A stretch of 64,000 bases of DNA from Burkholderia cepacia ATCC 25416 (GTDB lineage: Bacteria > Pseudomonadota > Gammaproteobacteria > Burkholderiales > Burkholderiaceae). Position 1 is the first letter of the stretch. The number at the start of each line of letters is the position of its first letter. Of the stretch, positions 1 through 8,368 are shown in pieces. The stretch spans positions 62,001 through 126,000 of the forward strand of contig NZ_CP012984.1 in NCBI RefSeq assembly GCF_001411495.1, in the 5' to 3' direction. The position numbers and the translations under genes were made by a program. The notes beneath the pieces were generated by a model, which made no database searches, was not told where the DNA came from, and saw only the letters and a program-made list of their open reading frames with translations.

Positions 1-2
1 AC

Positions 3-860
3 GTACCGGCAGCGCTGCAAATCGCAAAGGTGATGTCGTCGGACTGGTTCGATCCCGAGCTTTTCGCCGCGCTATGTAGTTCAAATATGGGCGGAGCACT
101 CGACCGAATCGCGAAGTACGTCAGACTGATAGCGCCCATGATCATTCGGATCGATCGAGCGATCGAGCACACCACAGTTTCCATCGACTTCTTGGATCAC
201 ACCCTGCCGCCACCCGATGTATTTCTCACTTTCAAGCTGGTCTTTTTCGTGCAACTAGCACGCTTGGCGACACGAAGTCCGGTACGCCCATTACGAGTGA
301 GTTGGCCGTTGGCGACGGGCGAATCGAATGACAGCGTGGCCGCCTACCAAGCATATTTCGGCGTGCCAGTGACAGATGCGCCCTTAGCCACCGTTGTATT
401 CGCTGCTGAGGATATCGAGCGGCCATTCCTGACCGAAAACCACAAAATGTGGCAGTTCTTCGAGCCATCGCTACGTCAGAGACTAGCGGATTTGGATAGG
501 ACGGCCAGTATGGCGGAAAGAGTGCGCAGTACCCTGCTGGAGACGCTCCCGGCAGGAGAGGTGTCCATGCAAGTGATCAGTCGAAAACTTGCGGTCAGCG
601 TCCGCACGTTGCAGCGCAGGCTTCAAGATGAGGGAACCTCGTTCCAGCAAACGCTGGACACTTTGCGTGAATCGTTGGCCTATCACTATCTTGGCAACAC
701 TACGATGTCTAGCGCCGAGATCTCCTTTCTACTGGGATTCGACGATTCCAATTCCTTTGCTCGCGCGTTCCACTCATGGACTGGCAAAACGCCGCACAAG
801 GTACGAACGGAGATTGGTGTTAGCAATAGCGAGTCGAATGCGGATACAGCCGGGGTGTAG
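3..860 (+). CDS. AraC-family transcriptional regulator (5' end outside window)
   Basis: The reading frame is open to the left edge of the window, so the N-terminus is missing; the family (N-terminal arabinose-binding-like domain plus C-terminal AraC HTH) is usually about 330-340 residues and about 285 are visible. The last 100 residues hold two helix-turn-helix units: one around QVISRKLAVSVRTLQRRL and a second around SAEISFLLGFDDSNSFARAF, followed by the WTGKTP signature typical of AraC C-termini. It should bind DNA and activate a nearby catabolic or stress gene. The nearest gene downstream is on the opposite strand, so its target cannot be assigned. The C-terminal 50 residues resemble the truncated AraC fragment at 11307-11456. 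Confidence 0.88.
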   Translation, partial: VPAALQIAKVMSSDWFDPELFAALCSSNMGGALDRIAKYVRLIAPMIIRIDRAIEHTTVSIDFLDHTLPPPDVFLTFKLVFFVQLARLATRSPVRPLRVSWPLATGESNDSVAAYQAYFGVPVTDAPLATVVFAAEDIERPFLTENHKMWQFFEPSLRQRLADLDRTASMAERVRSTLLETLPAGEVSMQVISRKLAVSVRTLQRRLQDEGTSFQQTLDTLRESLAYHYLGNTTMSSAEISFLLGFDDSNSFARAFHSWTGKTPHKVRTEIGVSNSESNADTAGV

Positions 861-1143
861 TAGCTAAGCGCCAACTGACTCATCGGGATTTCGATCTCGG
901 GCGAAATTTGTGCGCGCGACGATGCGCCGGGATACATCGGCTTGCCTCGCCGAAGAAGGCGTTCGAAGCATCCGCCCGTTCATCGATGCGCACGTTGAAT
1001 GACCGCTCTCTGGACCGGCGACTGTCGCTTCAGGGTCGGCTACAGCCGACCGTGTTGGGCGGAAACCGGCCAGAAGCGACCAGTCGGGATGAAACAGCGG
1101 CAGGCCGCTTCGATTGATCAAGCGGCCTTTCATCGTCATCTCT

Positions 1144-1548
1144 TCAAATGGCCTGCGCCGTCGAGAATGCGCGTGCCGCAGCCATTGTATCCAGTGCTTC
1201 GCGCAAGAGCAGGATTTTGCCGTTGTTCGCCACCAGCCGCCCTGCGTACATCTGTCGATAGATTTTCCCCGTCGATGGCACGAGCGCTTCGACTTCATAT
1301 TCGGCGAATACCTGCTCAGGCGTTTCGATCAGCAGCCGCACATTTCTGAACGAAAAATCCGGTACTTTCGCGAGCAGCGAGGCGATGAAGCCTTCGATCG
1401 CTTTTGGCCCCTGTGCTCGCCCGTCAATGCCAAGCGACTTCAGATAAGGGAGCTCCAGCACGCCATCGTCGGCAAACAGTGCAGCGGCCGCACGTGGGTC
1501 ACGAATCGATTCGAGATAAGCGGAAAGCAGTTGTTTAGCGTCGTTCAT
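1144..1548 (-). CDS. SnoaL-like / NTF2-fold protein
   Basis: A 134-residue protein beginning MNDAKQLLSAYLESIRDP and containing AALFADDGVLELPYL, the normal start of the SnoaL-like polyketide-cyclase/NTF2 fold, in which a conical beta-sheet encloses a ligand pocket. Members include isomerases, cyclases and many proteins of unknown activity, so no reaction is assigned. It lies 33 bases downstream of the esterase gene on the same strand and probably shares its transcript. Its cytosolic location is inferred from the lack of a signal peptide. Confidence 0.8.
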   Translation of the reverse strand: MNDAKQLLSAYLESIRDPRAAAALFADDGVLELPYLKSLGIDGRAQGPKAIEGFIASLLAKVPDFSFRNVRLLIETPEQVFAEYEVEALVPSTGKIYRQMYAGRLVANNGKILLLREALDTMAAARAFSTAQAI

Positions 1549-1581
1549 GATCGGCTCGATAAAGGCGTTAAAGGATGCGAT

Positions 1582-2547
1582 TCATTGCAGATGCGTCTTC
1601 AACGCAGTCGCCATCTGCTGCATCGCTGCGCGCGTCGGTGCGTCCGCAGCAAGCACGTTGAGTAGGCCGAAGTCGTGGATCGTGCCTTTGTACTGGATCG
1701 TCGTCACGTCGTTGCCCGCCTGGTCGAGCCGATATCCATATGCTTCGCCTTCGTCGCGCAGCACGTCGAACTGCGCCGTCTGGATGAGCGCGGGCGGCAA
1801 GCCCTTCAATTCGTCGAGTGACGCGCGCAGCGGCGACGCGTAGCGTTCGTTGCGCTCACCTTCGTCGATCGTGTAGGCATTCCAGAACCACTTCATCATG
1901 TCGCGGCTCAGGAAGTAGCCATTTGCAAAGGCGTCGTACGAGGCATTGTCGAACGCGTGGTCGGCCACCGGCCACATGAGGCCCTGGAAGCGGATTGCCG
2001 GGCCTTGACGGTCCTTCGCCATCTGGCTGACGACCGCGGCCATGTTGCCGCCCACGCTGTTGCCCACGACGGCCAGCCGCGCACCATCGACGCCGATCTC
2101 CGCGCCATGTGCGGCAACCCACTTCGTCGCGGCGTAGGCTTCGTTGATCGCGACCGGATAGCGCGCTTCGGGCGAAGGCGTGTATTCGACGAACACCGCC
2201 GCCGAGCCCGACTGGACAACAAGATCCCGCACGAGACGCTCATGCGTCGGGTAGTCGCCGAGAATCCAGCCACCGCCGTGGAAGAACATGAACACGGGCA
2301 GCACACCGCGCGAATCCTGCGGCTTGACGACGACAAGCGACACGACCAGGCCGTCCTGCTCGACCGTGCGGCGCGTGACGTCAATGCCCGAGACGTCGAC
2401 CGGCACGCTGCGCTGGGCGCCTGCCAAGACTTCGCGCGCTTCGGCGGGCGTGAGCGTCTCGATTGCTGGGCCGGTGGCACTGTTCAGCGCATCGAGGAAG
2501 GTAACCGTCGCGGTATCGGGCGTGTTCGGTGTGGCTTGCGTATTCAT
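1582..2547 (-). CDS. Alpha/beta hydrolase, hormone-sensitive-lipase-type esterase
   Basis: A 321-residue carboxylesterase. The oxyanion-hole motif HGGGW is at about residues 90-94 and the nucleophile elbow reads GNSVGG with Ser at about 164; the family more often has GDSAGG, so the Asp-to-Asn change next to Ser is a small oddity. The Asp and His of the triad fit DVLRDEGEAY and IHDFG near the C-terminus. The start at 2547 was chosen because AAAGGAGA lies six bases upstream; an in-frame upstream start lacks such a site. It hydrolyses short acyl esters in the cytosol, by family knowledge. It is followed by the SnoaL-like gene and preceded by a LysR gene on the same strand. Confidence 0.9.
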   Translation of the reverse strand: MNTQATPNTPDTATVTFLDALNSATGPAIETLTPAEAREVLAGAQRSVPVDVSGIDVTRRTVEQDGLVVSLVVVKPQDSRGVLPVFMFFHGGGWILGDYPTHERLVRDLVVQSGSAAVFVEYTPSPEARYPVAINEAYAATKWVAAHGAEIGVDGARLAVVGNSVGGNMAAVVSQMAKDRQGPAIRFQGLMWPVADHAFDNASYDAFANGYFLSRDMMKWFWNAYTIDEGERNERYASPLRASLDELKGLPPALIQTAQFDVLRDEGEAYGYRLDQAGNDVTTIQYKGTIHDFGLLNVLAADAPTRAAMQQMATALKTHLQ

Positions 2548-2655
2548 CGTGATTCTCCTTTTGCTTGGTCCAGTGGCTTGCGACGTGATGTCGTGCAGCC
2601 GGTGGAAAGGAGAATACGGATCGGACAATATTTGCGAAATAGAATCGTTTGAAAT

Positions 2656-2681
2656 CCATCATTGCATGAATGCAACGATGG
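2656..2681. repeat. Inverted repeat between LysR and esterase genes
   Basis: CCATCATTGCAT and ATGCAACGATGG form 12-bp arms with one mismatch and a 2-base gap. It lies 29 bases after the LysR stop and about 110 bases before the esterase start. It could be a LysR binding site for the esterase promoter or part of a terminator; there is no T-run. The TGCAA core recurs in the LysR-SDR intergenic region, favouring a regulator site. Confidence 0.4.
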
Positions 2682-2709
2682 ACGCCGGCTGATCAACTGC
2701 GCCGATGGA

Positions 2710-3627
2710 TCATTTCGGCCACCGCCATGTTGGCTCGGAAAGGTGCTCGGCAAAGTAATCCGACAGCGCCGCGACTTTCGCGGGCCGCGCGCGCGCCGAC
2801 GGCGTAACGAAGTAAAGACCACCCTTCGTCAGCGACCAGTCGGTGAGGATCGCTTCAAGACGGCCATCGGCCAAATACTCGCCCGCGATGAATTCAGGCA
2901 GCTCGGCGATTGCAAGGCCATCGAGCAGCGTGGGCAACAGCGCATCGGAGTTCGTCACGCGCAGCGGGCCCGTCGGCATCACCGGCTCCTCCTCGCCTGC
3001 GTCGTTCGTGAAGCGCCATACAGCGCTACGCGCACGGTACGCATATGAGAGACAGGGGCGATCCACCAGCTCGCGCGGATGCGTGGGTCGTCCTTCACGT
3101 CTCAGATATTCTGGCGACGCCACCACGAATTGCGTCACCGCGCACAGCCGCCGCGCGACCAGGGATGAATCCGGAAGCGCGGCGATACGCAGGGCGGCGT
3201 CGAACCCATCGGCGACCAGATCGACCGACGCATCCGATAGATGCAGGTCGATTGACACCTCCGGATACGCGCGAAAGAAGCCGGGTAGCAGCGGCGCAAC
3301 CCAACGCAGCCCATATGACATCGGCACGGCCAGCCGCACCAGCCCGCGTGGCTGCACCGACATTTCGCGCGCCGAGCTTTCCGCTTCCTCGGCCTGGTGA
3401 TAGATCTCGCCGGCTTTCTCGCTGATCGTCCGGCCGAACTCGGTGAGCGAGAGCTGGCGCGACGTGCGATTGAAAAGCCGCGCACCCAGCCGGTCCTCCA
3501 GGCGGGCCACGCCGCGCGAGACCGTGGCGACCGACACGCCGGTCGCGCGCGCTGCGGCTGCAAATGATCCGTGCTCGGCCACCTTCGCGAACATCGCGAG
3601 CCCCTCGAAATCGGGTAGTTGAGCCAT
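2710..3627 (-). CDS. LysR-family transcriptional regulator
   Basis: A 305-residue LysR protein. The winged HTH occupies residues about 6-65 ([20 protein letters not shown], then [22 protein letters not shown]), and the remainder is the periplasmic-binding-fold effector domain, including the usual [12 protein letters not shown] start. It is transcribed divergently from the SDR gene at 3765, the classic arrangement for a LysR activator and its target; the esterase downstream may also be controlled. It belongs by appearance to the CrgA/AaeR-like group (short VARL-rich [13 protein letters not shown]), which often responds to aromatic or quinone compounds, but the ligand is unknown. Confidence 0.92.
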   Translation of the reverse strand: MAQLPDFEGLAMFAKVAEHGSFAAAARATGVSVATVSRGVARLEDRLGARLFNRTSRQLSLTEFGRTISEKAGEIYHQAEEAESSAREMSVQPRGLVRLAVPMSYGLRWVAPLLPGFFRAYPEVSIDLHLSDASVDLVADGFDAALRIAALPDSSLVARRLCAVTQFVVASPEYLRREGRPTHPRELVDRPCLSYAYRARSAVWRFTNDAGEEEPVMPTGPLRVTNSDALLPTLLDGLAIAELPEFIAGEYLADGRLEAILTDWSLTKGGLYFVTPSARARPAKVAALSDYFAEHLSEPTWRWPK

Positions 3628-3647
3628 GTCCTTATCTTTTCATTTAT

Positions 3648-3662
3648 GCAACGTTAAATTGC
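3648..3662. promoter_or_regulatory. Candidate LysR operator (GCAA-N7-TTGC)
   Basis: The dyad GCAACGTTAAATTGC sits 20 bases upstream of the LysR start and about 100 bases upstream of the SDR start, where a LysR autoregulatory and activation site is expected. It fits the general T-N11-A LysR pattern. Only position and symmetry support it. Confidence 0.3.
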
Positions 3663-3764
3663 GATCAATTCTATTTCGAAAAGATAAGGCCGTCGATATT
3701 CTCCTCACATCGCAGCAAGCCGCTGCGACGCAAACATCCACCGACCATCGAAAGGAGCAATACC

Positions 3765-4529
3765 ATGGCACGCAAACTCGACAACAAGATCGCACTCGTC
3801 ACCGGCGCAACCAGCGGCATCGGTCTCGCCACCGCGCAACGTTTCGCGGCGGAAGGCGCGCACGTCTATCTCACGGGCCGCCGACAGGTAGAACTCGATG
3901 CCGCCGTGAAAGGCATTCGCGAAGCCGGCGGCAACGCGACCGGCGTCCGTTCGGATTCCACCCAGCTCGATGAACTCGACGCGCTGTATGCGCAAATCAA
4001 GGAAGAACAGGGGCGCCTCGACGTCCTGTTCGTGAACGCCGGCGGCGGCTCGATGCTGCCGCTTGGCAACATCACCGAAGCGCACTACGACGACACCTTC
4101 GACCGCAACGTGAAGGGCGTGCTGTTCACGGTGCAAAAAGCGCTGCCGCTGCTTGCCGAGGGCGCATCGGTGATTCTCACCGGCTCGACGGCAGGTAGCG
4201 CAGGCACCGCGGCGTTCAGCGTGTATTCGGCTTCGAAAGCGGCGGTGCGTGCCTTTGCACGCAGCTGGATTCTCGACCTCAAGGAGCGCCGCGTCCGCGT
4301 GAACACGATCAGCCCGGGCGCGACTCGCACGCCGGGCCTGCTCGACCTCGCCGGTGACGACGCCACGCAACGGCAAGGGCTTGCCGATTACCTGGCTTCC
4401 CTGATTCCGATGGGGCGCCTCGGTGAACCGGAAGAGATCGCCGGCGCGGCGCTGTTCCTGGCCTCGGACGACGCGAGCTTCGTGAACGGTATCGAATTGT
4501 TCGTCGACGGCGGCCAGCAACAGATCTGA
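3765..4529 (+). CDS. Short-chain dehydrogenase/reductase (SDR)
   Basis: A 254-residue classical SDR. The NAD(P)-binding motif is VTGATSGIG near residues 12-20, NAGGG takes the place of the usual NNAG strand-4 motif, the catalytic Ser is in LTGSTAG, and Tyr-Lys are in YSASK. The end reads [12 protein letters not shown], as usual. The start was placed at the ATG 8 bases after AAAGGAG; an upstream in-frame start would run through the divergent promoter. It is a cytosolic NAD(P)-dependent oxidoreductase of unknown substrate. TGRRQ following beta-2 suggests NADPH preference. It is divergent from the LysR gene at 2710, its probable regulator. Confidence 0.92.
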   Translation: MARKLDNKIALVTGATSGIGLATAQRFAAEGAHVYLTGRRQVELDAAVKGIREAGGNATGVRSDSTQLDELDALYAQIKEEQGRLDVLFVNAGGGSMLPLGNITEAHYDDTFDRNVKGVLFTVQKALPLLAEGASVILTGSTAGSAGTAAFSVYSASKAAVRAFARSWILDLKERRVRVNTISPGATRTPGLLDLAGDDATQRQGLADYLASLIPMGRLGEPEEIAGAALFLASDDASFVNGIELFVDGGQQQI

Positions 4530-4612
4530 GCCAGGTTGAGCACGCGGGGTGTGGTGGACGCGGTCTTCGACGATCGCGATCCACGCCCGGCGCACTCGAA
4601 TCGAGCATCGTC

Positions 4613-5320
4613 ATGATTGAACATCGGCCTTTTCCTTCGCTTGACGCAATCCGGCGCGACGGCGTTGATGTCCGCCAACATTTCCGCGCGGGCGACGTCG
4701 GGCACGCCGACCATGCGCCGCTCGGTCCGCTCCATATGTGGAACGACATCGAATTCGCGCAGCACGCGGGCCTCGGGCTTCGTGTTCACCGCGACGTCGA
4801 GATCGTCACGTGGGTACGTTCGGGGGCCATCACCCACGAAGACGATGCGGGCAATCGCGCGCGCCTGGTTGCCAACTGCGTCCACGTGATGAGTGCCGGC
4901 ACGGCGATCCATCATGCCGAGCGCAACGAGGAAAACATACCCGCGCGGCAGTTTCAGATCTGGCTCCGTCCGCGCACACCGGCCGGTACGCCGCGCTGCT
5001 CGACGCGGGTCTGTTCGCCAGGATGTCGAGAGGGCCGATTCGTCACACTGGCGAGCGGCGATCCGGAGGATGTCCGCACGGGTGCTTTGCCCCTCCATGC
5101 CGACGCGCGGGTGCGTATCGCGACGCTGCGCGAAGGCGCGGCAATGCAGCACGTTTTGCCGATGCCCGGTTCGGCTTATTTGGTTGCGGATCATGGGCGA
5201 CTGGACATAGGGCCGATCAGGCTGACGCGACGCGATGGCATTGCCGTTCGAGATGAAGCGCGGCTCGTATTGAGGGCGCGAGACGACACTGATGTCGTGA
5301 TTGTTGAGCTCTTGCGCTAG
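4613..5320 (+). CDS. Pirin-family bicupin protein
   Basis: A 235-residue protein matching pirin (YhaK/YhhW type). The N-terminal cupin includes HADHAPLGPLHMWNDIEF and HRDVEIVTWVRSGAITHED, then MSAGTAIHHAERNEE, where the His and Glu residues of the metal site occur. Family members bind iron and some have quercetinase activity. The C-terminal cupin is less conserved, and residues about 123-140 (rich in Arg, Thr and Cys) fit the family poorly; a compensating pair of small frameshifts there is possible but the frame stays open. It follows the SDR by 83 bases, so co-transcription is plausible. No clear ribosome site precedes the ATG. Confidence 0.8.
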   Translation: MIEHRPFPSLDAIRRDGVDVRQHFRAGDVGHADHAPLGPLHMWNDIEFAQHAGLGLRVHRDVEIVTWVRSGAITHEDDAGNRARLVANCVHVMSAGTAIHHAERNEENIPARQFQIWLRPRTPAGTPRCSTRVCSPGCREGRFVTLASGDPEDVRTGALPLHADARVRIATLREGAAMQHVLPMPGSAYLVADHGRLDIGPIRLTRRDGIAVRDEARLVLRARDDTDVVIVELLR

Positions 5321-5687
5321 GACAAGGGCTCCATTAGGGCGTGCCGCAGCCCCATTCATTGCTGTTTCCGACTTCGAGAAAACGCGTCCGTGAGAGTTGG
5401 GTGGCTGTTTGGGGAGCGAACTGCAGACTGTGATACTGACGCTGCCTATGGCGGAGATGGGTCGATCTGCGCCGGTCGCGCGTTGTAGGGCGGTGGCCGG
5501 CCGCGTTCGGCCAGGAAGGGACGCTCGCGGCCGCCGGCATCGTGACGTTCGAACGACGGTTCGTCTCCGGGAAGCGTCGCTGCATCTGTGGCCGACACCC
5601 CGTGCGAGAGATCATGATTCTGCCCCTGGCCGAATTCGGCCAGCCGAAACGAGGCGTGCCGGCTCTTCGTCCAAAGAACGGCAAAAA
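5321..5687. other. Intergenic region, no supported gene
   Basis: The 367 bases between the pirin and DUF4148 genes contain only Arg/Ser-rich, low-quality open frames on the minus strand with no recognisable domain or ribosome site. Nothing else could be supported here. Confidence 0.5.
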
Positions 5688-5948
5688 TCAGTGCTGCTGT
5701 GCGCCGGATTGAATCGCGGCCTGACGCTGCGATGACGTTTGCTCAGCCTGCAATCGCGCTTCAGCCTTTTGGAGCCCCGCCGGGTAGTCCACATCAACGG
5801 AAAGCGGGTTGTAGCCGGCTTGTTCGAGGTTCGCAAGTTCGGCGCGTACTTGTGCGCGCGAGAGCGGCATGTCGCTCTGGGCGAACGACGTAAGGGGAGC
5901 CGAGGCGAGCAGGGCGAGGCCAGCCGTCACGATAATCTGTTTCATCAC
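5688..5948 (-). CDS. DUF4148 domain-containing small exported protein
   Basis: An 86-residue protein with a signal peptide (MKQIIVTAGLALLASAPLTS then FAQS) and the compact DUF4148 signature: LSRAQVRAELANLEQAGYNP, a short spacer, YPAGLQKAEARL, and a Gln-rich tail. Such small periplasmic proteins are abundant in Burkholderia and have no known function. Either of the two adjacent Met codons may start translation. It is a monocistronic gene upstream of an AT-richer stretch (5949-6060) that probably carries its promoter. A second member lies at 15611-15901. Confidence 0.88.
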   Translation of the reverse strand: MMKQIIVTAGLALLASAPLTSFAQSDMPLSRAQVRAELANLEQAGYNPLSVDVDYPAGLQKAEARLQAEQTSSQRQAAIQSGAQQH

Positions 5949-6082
5949 ATACGTAATTTTGGGCGTCGGTTCAACTGAAGTACTGCTAGAAGTCTCGAAG
6001 TATATGCGCCTAAAGCTAGGTATTTACCCTTATTCTGACAATACTACATTGCGAAAAGCACACTGTTGCGCGCGTACAGCTT

Positions 6083-7027
6083 TCAGATGGACCGCAGAAA
6101 GGCAGCGGACACGCCCAGTCGCAGGTCCGAGGAGAGGGCGCGCGACCGCGCGATCTCCTTGGTGAGCTGCTTCACCGTGCGGCACGCCAGCGTCAGTTCG
6201 CCGTGGGGCGACATGGCCAGCGCAATGAAGCGCGGCACGGACGGCTCAACCACCATTGACGCCTGCAACCGGCATTCTTTTTCAAGAGTGGCAATCGCGT
6301 AAGGTCCGAGCAACCCATAGATGCCGCCATCGGCCACGATGTGGCCCTGCAGACTCAACGAGTCGGCTTCTGCCGCAAAATTCAGGGAGACCTGATGTTC
6401 ACCGGCAATTTGTTCGAGCCGGTCGCGCCAGCTATTGGGGCGGCAGAAAAAGACCAGCGGAATCCCGTCGAGCTTTGAAAAAGCAATAGTAGGGTGCTTG
6501 GTCAAAGGGTCGCCTTCCGCGCCGACCAGGTAAGTCGCCGCCTCAACCAAATACTCGTCACCGTCTTTCGGCGTCGGGCTATTTCGAAAGAGGATGGCGA
6601 GGTCAACACTGCCGTTTTCCAACCACGTATCCAACAAAGCCCCCTGACCCTCGCGCACCTGTAACTGCACTAGGGGATAACGTTCTCGAAGGCGATGGTA
6701 GAGCGTGCTGACCAGCGGATGAGCGGTGGAGGGCAAGATTCCGAGTCGGACCACGCCGATCGGCTCTCCGGCCGAACTGCGAATGTCGTTGGATAACTGT
6801 TCCGTGCTGGCCAGCCATGTCCTGACGCGCGGGGCAATCCGCGCCCCCAAATCGGTCAATACCACGCCGCGCCCCGTCCGTTGGAACAGGCGGCCGCCGC
6901 AGTATTGCTCCAGTTCAACGATCTGGCGGCTGATATGTGGCTGGCTGGTTCCGTAGGCAACGGCCGCCTTGCTCAAGCTCCCGAGTTCCGCCGCGTCGAT
7001 GAAAAGCTTCCAAGCCGCGTAGTCCAC
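6083..7027 (-). CDS. LysR-family transcriptional regulator (GTG start)
   Basis: A 314-residue LysR protein. The HTH runs WKLFIDAAELGSLSKAAVAYG, then SQPHISRQIVELEQYCGGRL; the effector domain begins GVVRLGILPST. A GTG start is preferred: GGAGG lies 7 bases upstream and the HTH then begins at residue 2-3, as is normal. Upstream in-frame Met codons would add a 32-residue tail overlapping the divergent gene's leader. It is divergent from the DapA-like aldolase at 7209 and most likely controls the aldolase-MFS-porin genes. The C-terminal region keeps the LysR substrate-binding fold with GGIYGLLGPYAIA. Confidence 0.9.
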   Translation of the reverse strand: MDYAAWKLFIDAAELGSLSKAAVAYGTSQPHISRQIVELEQYCGGRLFQRTGRGVVLTDLGARIAPRVRTWLASTEQLSNDIRSSAGEPIGVVRLGILPSTAHPLVSTLYHRLRERYPLVQLQVREGQGALLDTWLENGSVDLAILFRNSPTPKDGDEYLVEAATYLVGAEGDPLTKHPTIAFSKLDGIPLVFFCRPNSWRDRLEQIAGEHQVSLNFAAEADSLSLQGHIVADGGIYGLLGPYAIATLEKECRLQASMVVEPSVPRFIALAMSPHGELTLACRTVKQLTKEIARSRALSSDLRLGVSAAFLRSI

Positions 7028-7055
7028 TTTCCGGCCTCCAATCAGATATGTCAAA

Positions 7056-7068
7056 TCAGTATATCTGA
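7056..7068. promoter_or_regulatory. Candidate LysR operator (TCAG-N5-CTGA)
   Basis: TCAGTATATCTGA is an almost perfect dyad located 29 bases upstream of the GTG of the LysR gene and 140 bases upstream of the aldolase start. Its position between divergent regulator and target genes is the main support. Confidence 0.35.
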
Positions 7069-7208
7069 AATGTGCTGCTAGGCAGTTCTCGCATGAGGCG
7101 TCCATCCCTACACTGCAACGCATGCACCGTTGTTCCAGCTTGAAGCGAAACGAGCAGCGGGCTCTCCTCTACGAAAGAGGAGCGGAAAAGCTCACATTTG
7201 GAGACGTC

Positions 7209-8132
7209 ATGAAAGCAATCGATCTGCGCGGTCTGGTCCCGGCACCCGTTACCCCTTTCACCCGCGACGGCGCGGTGGACCATGCAGCAATTCAACGTCT
7301 GGGCTCCTGGCTCGGCAGCATTGAAGGCGTGAAAGGTCTGACGGTGCTCGGCCACGCTGGCGAAGGCACGTTCATGACGCAGAAAGAACAGGCTCAGGTC
7401 ATCGAAAGCTTCGTTAAGTCCGTCGACGGCAAGATTCCGGTCATCGCCGGTATCACGCTCGAAGGTACGCAAGTCGCCGTCGACGAAGCGAAGCGCGCGG
7501 TCGAGGCCGGCGCGTCGGCTGGTCTGGTGTATCCGTCGCACGGCTGGTTGCGCTTCGGCTACCAGAAGGGTGCGCCGCAGGACCGCTACCGCGCCATCTA
7601 CGAAGGCAGCGGCCTGCCGCTGATCCTGTTCCAGTACCCGGATGCCACCAAGGCGACGTACAACCTCGAAACGCAACTCGAAATCGCCGCACAGCCGGGC
7701 GTGTTCGCGATGAAAAACGGCGTGCGCAACATGCGTCGCTGGGATGTTGAAATCCCCATCATCCGTCGCGAGCGTCCGGAACTGCAAATCCTGACCTGCC
7801 ACGACGAGTATCTGCTGCACACGATGTTCGACGTTGACGGTGCACTGGTCGGCTACGGCGGCCTGGCCCCCGAGCCGCTCATCGAGCTGATCAAGGCCGG
7901 TAAGGCGAAAGACTACGCGGCCGCACGCGCGATCCACGATCGTCTGCTGCCCGTCACGCGCAATGTGTACCACCGTGGCTCGCACATGGAAGGCACCGTG
8001 GCACTCAAGCACGGCCTCGTGGCTCGCGGGATTCTCGAGCACGCGACGGTGCGCTCGCCGCTGCTGCCGCTCGCGGAAGGCGCGGACGTTGAAATCGCCG
8101 ACGCACTGCGTTCGGCAGGCCTCGTCGACTGA
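7209..8132 (+). CDS. DapA/NanA-family class I aldolase
   Basis: A 307-residue (beta/alpha)8 protein of the dihydrodipicolinate synthase family. It opens LRGLVPAPVTPFTRDGAVD, keeps GHAGEGTFMTQKEQ where DapA has GTTGE, has FQYPDATKATY at the Tyr loop, and the Schiff-base Lys in VFAMKNG. These enzymes cleave or form C-C bonds with pyruvate as partner (DHDPS, N-acetylneuraminate lyase, KDG-type aldolases and dehydratases). The absence of lysine-biosynthesis neighbours and the presence of a LysR, a carrier and a porin argue for a catabolic aldolase or dehydratase producing pyruvate or an alpha-keto acid. The start follows a long leader after the LysR promoter; the ATG precedes KAIDLRG. The substrate is not determined. 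Confidence 0.88.
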   Translation: MKAIDLRGLVPAPVTPFTRDGAVDHAAIQRLGSWLGSIEGVKGLTVLGHAGEGTFMTQKEQAQVIESFVKSVDGKIPVIAGITLEGTQVAVDEAKRAVEAGASAGLVYPSHGWLRFGYQKGAPQDRYRAIYEGSGLPLILFQYPDATKATYNLETQLEIAAQPGVFAMKNGVRNMRRWDVEIPIIRRERPELQILTCHDEYLLHTMFDVDGALVGYGGLAPEPLIELIKAGKAKDYAAARAIHDRLLPVTRNVYHRGSHMEGTVALKHGLVARGILEHATVRSPLLPLAEGADVEIADALRSAGLVD

Positions 8133-8368
8133 CGCGGAAGCGGCGCATTCATAGCCGTTATGACGATAGCGAAGCGCTGCCCCCGCTTCGCTATCCGCGT
8201 TAAGCCGTCACGGCGACGCACGAACGCTCGTTTCGCACGTCGCCCATAACAGGATCGGGAAACGACCAAACAAGCTCCAACATCGCGACACTACAAGACA
8301 GAAGCGCGACGGTGCTTAAAAAAGACGAAGTCCGAGGGCCCATAAAATGCAGCTTTTCAGGAGACAGC

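Noticed and set aside
4970..5040. Frameshift in the pirin gene
   Set aside because: The local sequence fits the family poorly but the frame stays open and similarity resumes in the same frame.
5334..5684. 116-codon minus-strand frame between pirin and DUF4148 genes
   Set aside because: Arg/Thr/Ser-rich composition, no ribosome site, no domain.
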